Assembly: GCF_020037015.1 (NCBI RefSeq)
Contig: NZ_JAIQDE010000005.1
Coordinates: 248,001-312,000, forward strand
Reading direction: 5' to 3'
Length of the DNA: 64,000 nucleotides
Source: Corallococcus sp. AS-1-6
GTDB lineage: Bacteria; Myxococcota; Myxococcia; Myxococcales; Myxococcaceae
The translations under genes were made by a program, and so were the position numbers. Of this stretch, positions 29,669 to 38,370 are shown piece by piece. The notes beneath the pieces were generated by a model. The model was not told the DNA's origin, did not search any database, and worked only from the letters and a program-made list of their open reading frames with translations. Position 1 is the stretch's first letter, and every line of letters starts with the position of its first letter.

Positions 29669-30955
29669 ATGAGCGCGCGACAGGAAGCGGAGCAGGACAC
29701 CCTCGAGGAAGAGAACCCCCTGAAGGAACACCTCGCGCTCGAGTGGAGCAGGCAGGCGGGCGCGAGCTTCCCGAAGTTGTGGGTGGGTCATCTGGAGGGC
29801 GACGAGCGCGGCGTCTTCGCCAAGGCGCCCATCGCGGCGGGAGAAGAGGTGCTGCGGGTGCCGCGCGCGTGCCTGGTGACGCTGGACGTCGCCAGGGCGT
29901 CGGACATCGGCCGGCTCATCGACGCGCACGCGCCCGACACGCGCGAGGAGTGCTACCTGGCGGCGTTCCTGCTCCAGGAGAAGGAGCGCGAGGACTCGGT
30001 CTGGAAGCCCTACCTGGACGTGCTGCCCCGCGCGTTCCCGCACCTGCCGCTGTTCTTCGACGCGCAGGAGCTGTCGCTGCTCCAGGGCTCGTCCGCGCTG
30101 CGCGAGGTGGCGCGGTGGAAGGAGATGTTGCTCGCGCGCTACGCCACGCTGGCGGAGCGGGTGCCGGGCTTCGCGCGCTTCACGCCGGACGCGTACCTCT
30201 GGGCGCAGCACGTGTTGATCAGCCGCACCTTCGGCCTGACGGTGGCGGGCAAGCTCACGCGGTGCTTCGTGCCGGTGGCGGACATGCTCAACCACCGGGC
30301 CTCGCCGCGCCTGGTGTGGGGCAACTCGGAGGACGGTGAGGCCTTCGTGCTGGTGGCGCAGGAGCCGGTGGCCGCGGGCGAGGAGCTGCACATCAGCTAT
30401 GGCACCAAGCCCAGCTACCGGTTCCTCTTGAGCTACGGCTTCGTGCCGGAGGACAACCCGGACGACACGCTGGTGCTCTACCTGGGTGTGTCCGAGGACG
30501 CCGAGGAGGCGGAGGGGAAGCGGGAGCTGCTCGCGCTGGCGACTCCGCCGTCGCGGCGCCGCTTCGAGGTGCCGCTGCAGTACGGGCACGCCTCCACGGT
30601 GGCGATGTTCTCCTTCCTGCGCGTGGCGTGCGCGAACGCGCGGGAGCTGGCCCAACTCGCCGAGGAGGCCCGCGAGGAGCAGGGCCTGGGCGAGGTGCCG
30701 CCGCTGAGCGCGGAGACGGAGGAGCGCGTCTTCCACGCCCTCCACGACGCGTGCGAGGCGCGGCTCGCGGGCTTCGAGACGACGCTGGAGGAGGACGAGC
30801 GGTTGCTCCAGGAGGCGGACCTGTCGCGCAACGCGCGCAACTGCCTGCTCTTGCGGCGCGGGGAGAAGCGGCTGCTGCACGCCTACGCGGGCCTCGCGCG
30901 CGCCTTCGTCCCCGCGCTGTGCCCCACCCCGCCCGTCCCCGCCGTGGGCGGCTGA
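29669..30955 (+). CDS. SET-domain protein of the SETD3 / Rubisco LSMT type
   Basis: 428 residues from ATG 29669. The split SET domain is visible: ERGVFAKAPIAAGEEVLRVPR at the start, a long insert (about 90-190), then VPVADMLNHRASPRLVWGN, EAFVLVAQEPVAAGEELHISYG and FLLSYGFVPEDNPDDT. These are the ADMxNH, GEE.xxSYG and YGF blocks that form the AdoMet site and catalytic Tyr of the SETD3/SETD6/LSMT family. The C-terminal ~130 residues are helical, like the LSMT substrate-binding domain. Such enzymes methylate Lys or His side chains of proteins and are mainly eukaryotic. The cytoplasmic target is unknown here. There is no operon partner; it is divergent from the sigma factor. Confidence 0.85.
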   Translation: MSARQEAEQDTLEEENPLKEHLALEWSRQAGASFPKLWVGHLEGDERGVFAKAPIAAGEEVLRVPRACLVTLDVARASDIGRLIDAHAPDTREECYLAAFLLQEKEREDSVWKPYLDVLPRAFPHLPLFFDAQELSLLQGSSALREVARWKEMLLARYATLAERVPGFARFTPDAYLWAQHVLISRTFGLTVAGKLTRCFVPVADMLNHRASPRLVWGNSEDGEAFVLVAQEPVAAGEELHISYGTKPSYRFLLSYGFVPEDNPDDTLVLYLGVSEDAEEAEGKRELLALATPPSRRRFEVPLQYGHASTVAMFSFLRVACANARELAQLAEEAREEQGLGEVPPLSAETEERVFHALHDACEARLAGFETTLEEDERLLQEADLSRNARNCLLLRRGEKRLLHAYAGLARAFVPALCPTPPVPAVGG

Positions 30956-30990
30956 GCCGGCTTCATCCCCAGACTTCAGGACGACAGGAC

Positions 30991-31950
30991 ATGACCATGG
31001 ACAAGAAGATCATCGCGGTGGTGGGAGCGACGGGCGAAGAGGGAGGCAGCCTCGCGCGCGCCATCCTCGCGGACACGCAGGGCGGCTTCAGGGTGCGCGC
31101 GCTCACGCGCAAGCCGGGCTCGGAGCTGGCGCGCCGCCTGGCGAAGCTGGGCGCGGAGGTCGTCGCGGCGGACGTGAGCGACGCGAAGAGCCTGAAGGCC
31201 GCGTTCACCGGAGCGCACGGCGCCTTCTGCGTCACCAGCTACTGGGAGAAGCCCGACCCGGAGCGCGAGCTGGCCCAGGCACGGACGATGGCGCACGCCG
31301 CGAAGGAGGCGGGGGTGGCGCACGTCATCTGGTCCACCCAGGAGGACACCCGGCGCTTCATTTCTCCGGAAGACAAGCGGATGCCGCTGCTCAAGGGGCA
31401 CTACCGCGTGCCGCAGTTCGACGTGAAGGGCGCGGCCGACGCGTACTTCAGCGGCCTGGACCTGCCGGTGACGTTCGTGCGCACGTCGTTCTCCTGGGAG
31501 AACCTGCTGTCATTCGGCCTGGGAGGAAAGCGCAACGCCGACGGCACGTTCGACTTCGTGCTGCCCACGGAGGAGCGGAAGCTGCCCGGCATCGCCACGG
31601 AGGACGTGGGCGGATGCGTCCACGGCCTCTTCCAGCGCGGGCCGGAGGCCTGGGCGGGGCGGACGGTGGGACTGGCCAGCGAACACCTGACGGGCCAGGA
31701 GATCGCCCGGACGCTGAAGCACGTGCTGGGACAGGAGGTCGTCTTCCACTCCATCGAGCCGGAGGTCTACCGGACCTTCAACTTCCCCGGCGCGCCGGAG
31801 CTCGCGAACATGTTCCAGTTCATGCGGGACTTCGCTCCGGAGTACTGCGCCGCCAGGGACCCCGGCGTCACTCGCGAGCTGAATCCCCACGTGCAGCCGC
31901 TGGCCCGGTGGATTGAACGCAACAAGGCCCGCTTCGTGCGCGCGGCGTGA
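30991..31950 (+). CDS. NmrA-like NAD(P)-binding protein
   Basis: 319 residues from ATG 30991 (ATG 30997 is equally possible). N-terminal Rossmann motif IIAVVGATGEEGGSLARAIL (GATGxxG), followed by VRALTRKPGSELARRLAKLG and AEVVAADVSDAKSLKAAFTG, the pattern of atypical short-chain dehydrogenases of the NmrA/HSCARG type. VTSYWEKPDPERELAQARTM and HVIWSTQEDTR fit HSCARG-like redox sensors, which bind NADP(H) and often lack the catalytic Tyr. It begins 35 bp after the SET gene and may be co-transcribed. Likely a cytoplasmic NAD(P)-responsive regulator or reductase. Confidence 0.85.
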   Translation: MTMDKKIIAVVGATGEEGGSLARAILADTQGGFRVRALTRKPGSELARRLAKLGAEVVAADVSDAKSLKAAFTGAHGAFCVTSYWEKPDPERELAQARTMAHAAKEAGVAHVIWSTQEDTRRFISPEDKRMPLLKGHYRVPQFDVKGAADAYFSGLDLPVTFVRTSFSWENLLSFGLGGKRNADGTFDFVLPTEERKLPGIATEDVGGCVHGLFQRGPEAWAGRTVGLASEHLTGQEIARTLKHVLGQEVVFHSIEPEVYRTFNFPGAPELANMFQFMRDFAPEYCAARDPGVTRELNPHVQPLARWIERNKARFVRAA

Positions 31951-32047
31951 CGCTTCAGCGCTCGCGGAGCGGCCGAGCACTCGAACGCCCTGCCTGCTGT
32001 ATGCCTTTGCGTCGTCACGTCAGGGACGGTTGCCAGGTTCTGGCTCC

Positions 32048-32951
32048 ATGGACGTGCGCAAGAAGCTGGAGATCCTCGCGGATGCCGCGAAGTACGACGC
32101 CTCGTGCTCGAGCAGCGGCGGTAAACGCAAGGCGGGGAAGGACGGGCTCGGCAGCGTCGAGGGCATGGGCATCTGTCACAGCTACACGCCGGATGGCCGG
32201 TGTGTGTCGTTGCTCAAGATCCTGCTGACCCACTTCTGCATCTACGACTGCCAGTACTGTATCAACCGCATCTCCAGCGACACCGCCCGGGCGCGCTTCA
32301 CGCCCGCGGAGGTGGTGCGGCTCACGCTCGACTTCTACAAGCGCAACTACATCGAAGGGCTGTTCCTGAGCTCCGGTGTCATCAAGAGCCCGGACTACAC
32401 GATGGAGCAGCTCATCGAGGTGGCGCGCACGCGGCGAGAGGTGCACGGCTTCCAGGGCTACATCCACCTCAAGGCGGTGCCGGGCGCGTCCCAGGAGCTC
32501 ATCGACGCGGCGGGGCGGTACGCGGACCGGCTGAGCGCCAACATCGAGGTGCCGACGGACGGCGATTTGAAGAAGCTCGCGCCGGAGAAGAGCTTCGCCG
32601 TCACCGGCGGGACGATGAAGGAGATCTCCGCCCCGGTGGAGCAATCCCGGGCGGAGCGCCAGGAGATCCCCAAGGCGCCGAAGTTCGCCCCCGCGGGCCA
32701 GAGCGGCGCCACGCCGTCGCCGGACGCGGCCATCCTGGACACCGCGAGCCGCCTCTACACGCGCTTCAGTACGGGCCGGGCGTACCGCGCTCGCAAGCGC
32801 CCGAGGGCGACGCGCTGGAGGAGATGTGGGGGACACCTTCCACCCCTCGGCGCTCCTGCGCATGCCAGACGAGCGGGCGCGGGCCCAGGCGCGAATCCAC
32901 TTCGAGGAGGACCTGCGCCGGGCGGCGGACACACTGCGCGCGCTCGGCTGA
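32048..32951 (+). pseudogene. decayed DNA-repair operon: radical SAM protein (TIGR03916 type) joined to fragments of DUF4130/UdgX
   Basis: The first ~245 codons from ATG 32048 read as a radical SAM protein of the putative DNA modification/repair group: cluster motif FCIYDCQYC (Cys64, Cys68, Cys71), LFLSSGVIKSPDYTMEQ and LSANIEVPTDGDLKKLAPEK. After PAGQSGATPSPDAAILDTA the family normally continues for well over 100 residues, but here the frame runs into arginine-rich nonsense near 32790. In the next frame SQAPEGDALEEMW (32791-32829) resembles the start of the DUF4130 core. In the third frame FHPSALLRMPDERA... to stop 32951 resembles the extreme C-terminus of UdgX. The usual gene order is radical SAM then DUF4130-UdgX, so this is a set of deletion scars. 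Family matches are from memory. Confidence 0.72.
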
Positions 32952-32994
32952 AGGCGCGAACGGCGGCTCAACGGGTTGAACATGAATATCTGTT

Positions 32995-34518
32995 ATGGCA
33001 GATTATTCAAATTTCAACGCATTGGCCTCCCACATGATTGCGACAATGAAGTCGGGTCCCACGCGGCCTCCGGGGCCCATGGCCCGGGCCGCCATCGCGT
33101 TACTGGCCGCGCTGTTCGTGCCCATCATCGTGGGCCAGCTTGAACACTCGAAGAGCTACTGGCTGCTCGCGGTGTTCGGGGTGCTGGCGCTGTTGTCGCG
33201 CCGGAACATGAAACAGCCGCTCTTCGCCCTGGCCTTCGCGCTCCCCTTCCTGCAGTTCGGCAGCACCCGGGAGATGTACATGATCACCCCCGGGCTGGAG
33301 GTCTGCCTGCTGGCCTTCTTCCTGCTCTGGTTCGCGTGGGCCCTCCAGGGCCGCGCGGCGCTGCCTGACGCAGGGCTTGTCGATGGCTCGGTCCTGCTAT
33401 TCCTCGCGGTGGCCACCAGCTCGGCGCTCGCGGCGAGCACGGCGCGCGTCTGGACCGAGGGCGCGACGCTTTCCGACTTCCGTCTGGACGCCATCGTGTT
33501 CCGCAACCCGCCGCTCGCCCTGCTGTTCCCGCTCCGCCAGCTCTTCATCTTCCTGGAAGCCTTCCTCCTGTTCGGCTTCGTCCGGGCGAACCTCACGCGA
33601 GACGACGTGGAGACCCTCGCCCTCACGCTGCTGGGGTCCGCGGTCGTGGTGATGGGCCTGGGCGCGCTCTTCTTCGTGGTGGCCGACAACTCCCGGTACT
33701 TCCAGGGCGTGAACCGGGCCATGTCCGTCTTCTCGGGACCCAATCAGTTCGGGACCTACCTGCTGCTGATCCTCCCCCTGGCGGTGGGGGTCGCCCTCAC
33801 GGCGCGGAGCCGGATGACCCGGGGGGTGGCCATCGTGAGCGCGGTGGGTGGAGCGGTGATGCTCTACCTGTCCCGTTCGGAGGGGGCCTTGCTGGGCGCC
33901 CTCATCGCGCCCCTGCTCTACGCGGTCTTCTTCCGGCCCGCGAAGACGCGCTGGGCGCGGACGTCACGCCTGCTCATCGGGGCCGCGATGGTAGGGGTTG
34001 CGTGCCTGGGCGGGTTCCTGCTGGCGACCTGGTCCCCGGAGCAGCTCAACACCACCTCCGACGGTCGCTACTTCCTCTTCAGGGCCGCCCTCAACATGCT
34101 CCAGCACAGCCCCCTGTTCGGCGTGGGGCTGGGCAACTTCTTCCAGGACCTGGGGGGCTTCTACCCGCATGGCATCTCCGGACGGGTCGCGCACGAGCAG
34201 GCCCACAACATGTTCCTCCAGGTGTTCGCGGAGCTGGGGCCGCTGGGGCTTGTCGCGTTCGCGCTCCCCCTGGGCCTGCTGCTCGTACGCGCGGCCCGCG
34301 CGCCAGACCTGAGCCCCCTGGGCCAGGCGCTCGTCGTCGGCATCCTCGCCGCGCTGGTGCATTCCCTGACGGACTACACGCTGTGGATCTCCTCGCTCGC
34401 GCTGTTCTTCTGGATGTACGTGGGCGCGCTCGCCGTGATGCTGGACGCTCCTGGGGAGCGTGAGCCGCGGCATGAACCATCCCTGGCTCCCACCTGCGAA
34501 CCGGTGATGCCGCGATGA
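32995..34518 (+). CDS. O-antigen ligase / Wzy-like membrane protein
   Basis: 507 residues from ATG 32995. About 12 hydrophobic helices with a large loop between about 340 and 400 that carries SDGRYFLFRAALNMLQHSPL, FGVGLGNFFQDLGG and AHEQAHNMFLQVFAELG. The GxGxGNF and H...N..L....E.G blocks are the Wzy_C signature shared by O-antigen ligases and polymerases. It acts at the periplasmic face of the inner membrane on lipid-linked glycans. It is coupled by ATGA overlap to a glycosyltransferase-like gene, but the rest of a polysaccharide cluster is not in view. Ligase or polymerase cannot be told apart. Confidence 0.85.
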   Translation: MADYSNFNALASHMIATMKSGPTRPPGPMARAAIALLAALFVPIIVGQLEHSKSYWLLAVFGVLALLSRRNMKQPLFALAFALPFLQFGSTREMYMITPGLEVCLLAFFLLWFAWALQGRAALPDAGLVDGSVLLFLAVATSSALAASTARVWTEGATLSDFRLDAIVFRNPPLALLFPLRQLFIFLEAFLLFGFVRANLTRDDVETLALTLLGSAVVVMGLGALFFVVADNSRYFQGVNRAMSVFSGPNQFGTYLLLILPLAVGVALTARSRMTRGVAIVSAVGGAVMLYLSRSEGALLGALIAPLLYAVFFRPAKTRWARTSRLLIGAAMVGVACLGGFLLATWSPEQLNTTSDGRYFLFRAALNMLQHSPLFGVGLGNFFQDLGGFYPHGISGRVAHEQAHNMFLQVFAELGPLGLVAFALPLGLLLVRAARAPDLSPLGQALVVGILAALVHSLTDYTLWISSLALFFWMYVGALAVMLDAPGEREPRHEPSLAPTCEPVMPR

Positions 34519-35654
34519 CAGAGGGTCGAATGAAGCGAGGGTGGGCGCTCGCGCTGATCCTCCTGGCCACCCTCTGCGCGACGTGGCAGCGGGCCCAGGC
34601 GGTGCAACGCCTTCCCGTGGACCACGACGAGCTGGTGTACCTGCCCGCGGCCTACGACTACGCGGAGATGATGAAGGCGGGCCACTGGCGCGACGTGAGC
34701 GCCTACCGGGGCAACTTCGAACACCCGCCGCTGGTGAAGCTGCTCTTCGCGTCCGCGCTCTGGGCGAGCGGCGCGCCCGAACCGGAGTGGAGCAGCCTCC
34801 AGGCGCGCGGTCCCGTCCCCGAGCCCGCCTGGCCCGCCTTCCGGGTGACGCGCTGGCTGTCGGCGGCGGCGGGCATCCTCCAGGTCGCGCTCACGGCGGC
34901 GGTATCGCCCCTGGGGGCGCTGCTGTTGGCGTTCGACCCCTACCACGCGGCCTACACGGCGGAAGCGTACCTGGAGGCAGTGCCCGGCTTCTTCGCGCTG
35001 CTCGCGGTGCAGGCCTTCGAGCGGGCACGCGCCGCCGGCGAACCGCTGCGTCAGGGATGGCTTGCCGCCACGGGCAGCCTCCTGGGTCTGGCCGCCGCGG
35101 GGAAATATCCCTACGGCCTCGTTGTGGGGCTGACGCTCCTGCCCTTCCTCCTGCATGCGCGGGCGCCGGTGCGCGCCTGGGCCGCGCTCGCCGTGCCCAC
35201 CGTCGCGGTGTTCCTCCTGGCGGACCCGGCGCTCTGGCCCGCGCCCCTGTCAGCCCTGTGGGAATCCGTCACGTTCCACTGGGCCTACTCGAACCACGGT
35301 GAAGACGTACAGAAGCTGCAACTGCCCTGGTTCCAGCCGCTCATGTATCTGATCCATCCCGGCCCCGCCCGCTGGCATGCCGGCGTCTTCGCGACCGGCC
35401 TCAATGCCTGGGTGCTGCTCCCCCTGGCCCTCGTCGGAGCCCGGGCGACGGCACGCGCGCGTCCGGTATGGGCGGTCTGGGCCGGCGTCGGCGTCGTCTT
35501 CCTGCTGCTGTGGCCGACGAAGTGGCCGCAATATCAGTTGCTCCTCCTCCCGGCCCTCTGCGTTTGCGCGGCGGAAGGTGCGCGGGCGCTCGTCAAGGCC
35601 GGAGCCAGACGCCTCCAGGCAAGAAGGTCGGCCCGCGCCAGTCCCGGTCACTGA
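34515..35654 (+). CDS. GT39/ArnT-like membrane glycosyltransferase
   Basis: 379 residues, ATG 34515 overlapping the previous stop as ATGA. The N-terminal helix is followed by the first loop VDHDELVYLPAAYDYAEMM with an Asp-Glu pair and NFEHPPLVKLLFA, the layout of dolichyl- or undecaprenyl-phosphate-sugar-dependent transferases (acidic DE in loop 1, then HPPL). Eight to nine further hydrophobic helices follow, and a basic tail ends the protein. Such enzymes transfer a sugar from a lipid carrier to an acceptor in the periplasm. It likely works with the ligase-like protein upstream on a surface glycan. Acceptor unknown. Confidence 0.78.
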   Translation: MTEGRMKRGWALALILLATLCATWQRAQAVQRLPVDHDELVYLPAAYDYAEMMKAGHWRDVSAYRGNFEHPPLVKLLFASALWASGAPEPEWSSLQARGPVPEPAWPAFRVTRWLSAAAGILQVALTAAVSPLGALLLAFDPYHAAYTAEAYLEAVPGFFALLAVQAFERARAAGEPLRQGWLAATGSLLGLAAAGKYPYGLVVGLTLLPFLLHARAPVRAWAALAVPTVAVFLLADPALWPAPLSALWESVTFHWAYSNHGEDVQKLQLPWFQPLMYLIHPGPARWHAGVFATGLNAWVLLPLALVGARATARARPVWAVWAGVGVVFLLLWPTKWPQYQLLLLPALCVCAAEGARALVKAGARRLQARRSARASPGH

Positions 35655-35803
35655 GGTCTGGGAAGAGGGCCTCGCTTGTCGCACCGCCGGTCCCCGTCAG
35701 GCGCACCCCACGCGACCAGGAAGGGTGCGTCCTTGCGTATCTCGTTCATCCCGTCCTCGCCCGATTTCCGGGGCACGGGAGCCTTGAACGCCGCAGTGGG
35801 GGA

Positions 35804-37291
35804 ATGATGAAACGACCTGGCTTGACCGCAGTCTTCCTGATGGGATTCCTGCCCGCCGCCACGGTGAGCGCCTATGTGTTCAACTCGGGGGGCCGGTGGA
35901 GTGACAATCCCTATGTCATTGACGTCATCGCCGGCCCGTTCCAGACCCACTTCGGGCTGGACGCCACGCGCACCATGCACATGGCGCGCTCGGGCCTCCA
36001 GGCCTGGGTGAACGTGGGCGTGGGCTTCGCCACCAACCTCGCGTTCTACAACACGACGCCCAGCGCGTCGGACATCGAGATCGAGGCGAAGACGTGCTGC
36101 GATGGCGACTGCACCTCGGGGTGCCTCGGGCGCGCGACCAACGTCCCGCTCTCGGACAACTGCGCCCTCGACATCTACAAGAACACCAACAGCCCCCAGA
36201 GCTACTCGGACGACCGCACCAGCACCTGGGACATCCAGTCCATCCTCTCTCATGAGTTCGGGCACTGCCTCGGGCTGGGCCATCCCTCCAACCCGGAGGA
36301 GGCCATCATGAAGCAGGGGCAGTACGTCTTCGAGGCCTATCCCAAGCGCTTCCCGCGCGTGGATGACAAGACGGGCGGGCAGAACGCGCAGTACATCGCG
36401 GACTACCCCATCCGCGTGCGGGATCGCACCGGCGGCGCCTGGACCCAGGTGGCGAAGACGTCCGGCAGCGTCGGCGTGGCGACCCGCGCGGATGGCTGGT
36501 CCCTGGTGGCCTATGAGACGGACCCCACCCGCGACACCACCAGCAACGTGGCCCACCTGGCCATCTCCTCCACCGGCGGCGTCAGCCCGGAGTGCATCAA
36601 CTGGGACGAGTGGACGTACGACGGCGTGGCCGTCTCCGAGGACACCTCGGGTGGCTTCGCGAAGGCCTTCCTCGCGGCCAACGACGGAGGACAGATCCTC
36701 GTCTACCGGGACATCTACCCCGCCCTGCTGGGCTGCATCAAAGGGACGCGCACCCTGACGACGATGTCGTCCCGGCGCCGTCCCAGCCTCGCGTACGACG
36801 CGGGCACCAGCCGGCTGGTGATGGCCTTCATCGACCGGAACACGGGCCAACTGCGCATCTCCACCTCCACCAGCTCCGGCACGTGGACGACGCCCACGCA
36901 GGTGAACACGGAGTGGACCGACGCGCCCGTCGGCATCGACTGCGGGTACTGGGCGCCGGCCGGCGCGAACCGCTGCTTCATGGCCTTCCCCTCCGCGGAT
37001 GGGACCCACCGCCTGCGCATCGCGGAGGGCTACATCAACGCCTTCGGCGGCTACGTGCACCTGGGGACCTACGTGGCCGGGGGCTGGACCCTCAACATCG
37101 CGCCGGACCTCCAGATCATCAACGGCAACCGCCTGGAGATCATCCACGGGGCCACGGACAACAACCGCACCGCGTATATGTATGTCCGTGATTGCAGCAG
37201 CGGGTGCACGGACTCCACGTATCCCCTGGATCAGCGGACCTACGTCGGCGGCGGCATCTCGAGCACGAAGCTGGTGACGGCGGCTCCATGA
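35804..37291 (+). CDS. secreted matrixin-type zinc metalloprotease
   Basis: 495 residues from ATG 35804 (35807 also possible). Signal peptide MKRPGLTAVFLMGFLPAATVSA. The catalytic domain (about 25-210) contains HEFGHCLGLGH (residues 150-160), the extended HExxHxxGxxH zinc site of metzincins, and a matrixin-like preceding strand (DIYKNTNSPQ). Several Cys residues (TCCDGDCTSGCLG) suggest disulphides outside the cell. The C-terminal ~270 residues have repeated beta-like units (RRPSLAYDAGTSRLVMAFID) that look like a propeller or carbohydrate-binding module. Probably an extracellular protease used for predation or nutrient release. Confidence 0.85.
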   Translation: MMKRPGLTAVFLMGFLPAATVSAYVFNSGGRWSDNPYVIDVIAGPFQTHFGLDATRTMHMARSGLQAWVNVGVGFATNLAFYNTTPSASDIEIEAKTCCDGDCTSGCLGRATNVPLSDNCALDIYKNTNSPQSYSDDRTSTWDIQSILSHEFGHCLGLGHPSNPEEAIMKQGQYVFEAYPKRFPRVDDKTGGQNAQYIADYPIRVRDRTGGAWTQVAKTSGSVGVATRADGWSLVAYETDPTRDTTSNVAHLAISSTGGVSPECINWDEWTYDGVAVSEDTSGGFAKAFLAANDGGQILVYRDIYPALLGCIKGTRTLTTMSSRRRPSLAYDAGTSRLVMAFIDRNTGQLRISTSTSSGTWTTPTQVNTEWTDAPVGIDCGYWAPAGANRCFMAFPSADGTHRLRIAEGYINAFGGYVHLGTYVAGGWTLNIAPDLQIINGNRLEIIHGATDNNRTAYMYVRDCSSGCTDSTYPLDQRTYVGGGISSTKLVTAAP

Positions 37292-37351
37292 GCGGCGCTC
37301 GCAGGCCTGTCACGACACCTCACTGTGAATGACTTTTGGAGCAAGCCAGAC

Positions 37352-38257
37352 ATGATGCCTTTCAAGAAGCAGGGAATGACGCTCGTCCTTGGAGCGGTCC
37401 TGGGTGTGGGCGCCACCGGCGTGGCGACAGGGTTCCTCCCCGAGCAGGCCCGGCCGGGGCCCATGGTGACACAGGGGGAGATCCACGATGACCATGGCGA
37501 GTATGTCTTCGGCCCCGAAGGATACGTGGCCCAGTCGGACGTCATCGTCACGGGCCGCATCACCCGGGTCCTCGATGCACGGACGTTCGCCGCCGGGAGC
37601 AAGAGCCCGCGGTACTCGCACCGGCTCGAGCTCGAGGTGGACGAGGAGCTCTACCGGAACACGGAGCGCGCTCCCGGCGAGCGGAGCCCGCGCCTGGTCG
37701 TCTCCGTGCCCGCGGCGGGGACGGACCTCACCACGGGGCGCGCCCACATCGCGGGCCCGGGCGGAGGCACGCACCTGTTCTTCCTGCGGCGCTCACCGCT
37801 CGTCCCGGGGGCCTTCGTCCTCCTGCGGGGGGAGAACGGGCGCGTCGACCTGACGGGCGCCTCGGTGCGGCACGAGGTGCTGCGCGGCGGCACGCCCTCC
37901 GCCGTCCTCGACGAGGTGCGGCGCTACGCCGCGACGGTGCGGGTCTCCCTTCCCGCGACGGAGCGCGAGTCGCTGGGCGCGCTTCCCGAGGGCGTGAAGC
38001 CGGGCCGCTTCTACGGGCGGAGCGACACGCCGGCCGCGCTGCGGCAGGCGCTGAAGACCCAGCAAGACGGGGTGCTGGTGTTCGACGCGCTGCCGGAGGG
38101 CGCGGTGGCCTCGCGGCTCCACGTCCTCAGTGTCGGGGGCAAGTGCTTCGTGCGCACGCAGTGGGAGCCCGGTGCGGCCTCCGGCCCGGTGGCGCTCCAC
38201 GTGAAGGACGGGGTCCTCCCCTCGACGTGTGAGGCCTTGCTCGACAAGACGTTCTGA
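37352..38257 (+). CDS. exported protein of unknown function
   Basis: 301 residues from ATG 37352 (GTG 37325 is in frame upstream). A hydrophobic N-terminus (MTLVLGAVLGVGATGVATGF) acts as a signal peptide or anchor. The mature part has a beta-rich domain starting VAQSDVIVTGRITRVLDART and containing HRLELEVDEELYR and THLFFLRRSPLVPGAFVLLRG, a pattern common in secreted proteins with a quantified-export-type beta barrel. The C-terminal part is mixed (ALRQALKTQQDGVLVFDALPEG) with two Cys residues. It lies 60 bp after the matrixin gene and before a strong hairpin, so the two could be one transcript. No family recognised. Confidence 0.7.
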   Translation: MMPFKKQGMTLVLGAVLGVGATGVATGFLPEQARPGPMVTQGEIHDDHGEYVFGPEGYVAQSDVIVTGRITRVLDARTFAAGSKSPRYSHRLELEVDEELYRNTERAPGERSPRLVVSVPAAGTDLTTGRAHIAGPGGGTHLFFLRRSPLVPGAFVLLRGENGRVDLTGASVRHEVLRGGTPSAVLDEVRRYAATVRVSLPATERESLGALPEGVKPGRFYGRSDTPAALRQALKTQQDGVLVFDALPEGAVASRLHVLSVGGKCFVRTQWEPGAASGPVALHVKDGVLPSTCEALLDKTF

Positions 38258-38263
38258 CCCACC

Positions 38264-38297
38264 CCCGGCCCGCCTCGAGCAGTCGAGGCGGGCCGGG
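38264..38297. terminator. strong hairpin terminator
   Basis: A perfect 15-bp stem: CCCGGCCCGCCTCGA (38264-38278) and TCGAGGCGGGCCGGG (38283-38297), loop GCAG. It lies 7 bp after the stop at 38257. No T run follows, but the stem is very stable. Confidence 0.6.
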
Positions 38298-38370
38298 ACA
38301 GCCGCGCGTTTCCCGCGCAACTTCCGCGCGCGGGCCGGGTTCATGGGGGACTTTCCTGGAGGAATTCCCC

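Noticed and set aside
32200-32979. A second separate gene overlapping the radical SAM gene
   Set aside because: Except for the short DUF4130-like scrap the frame is an arginine/glycine-rich shadow.
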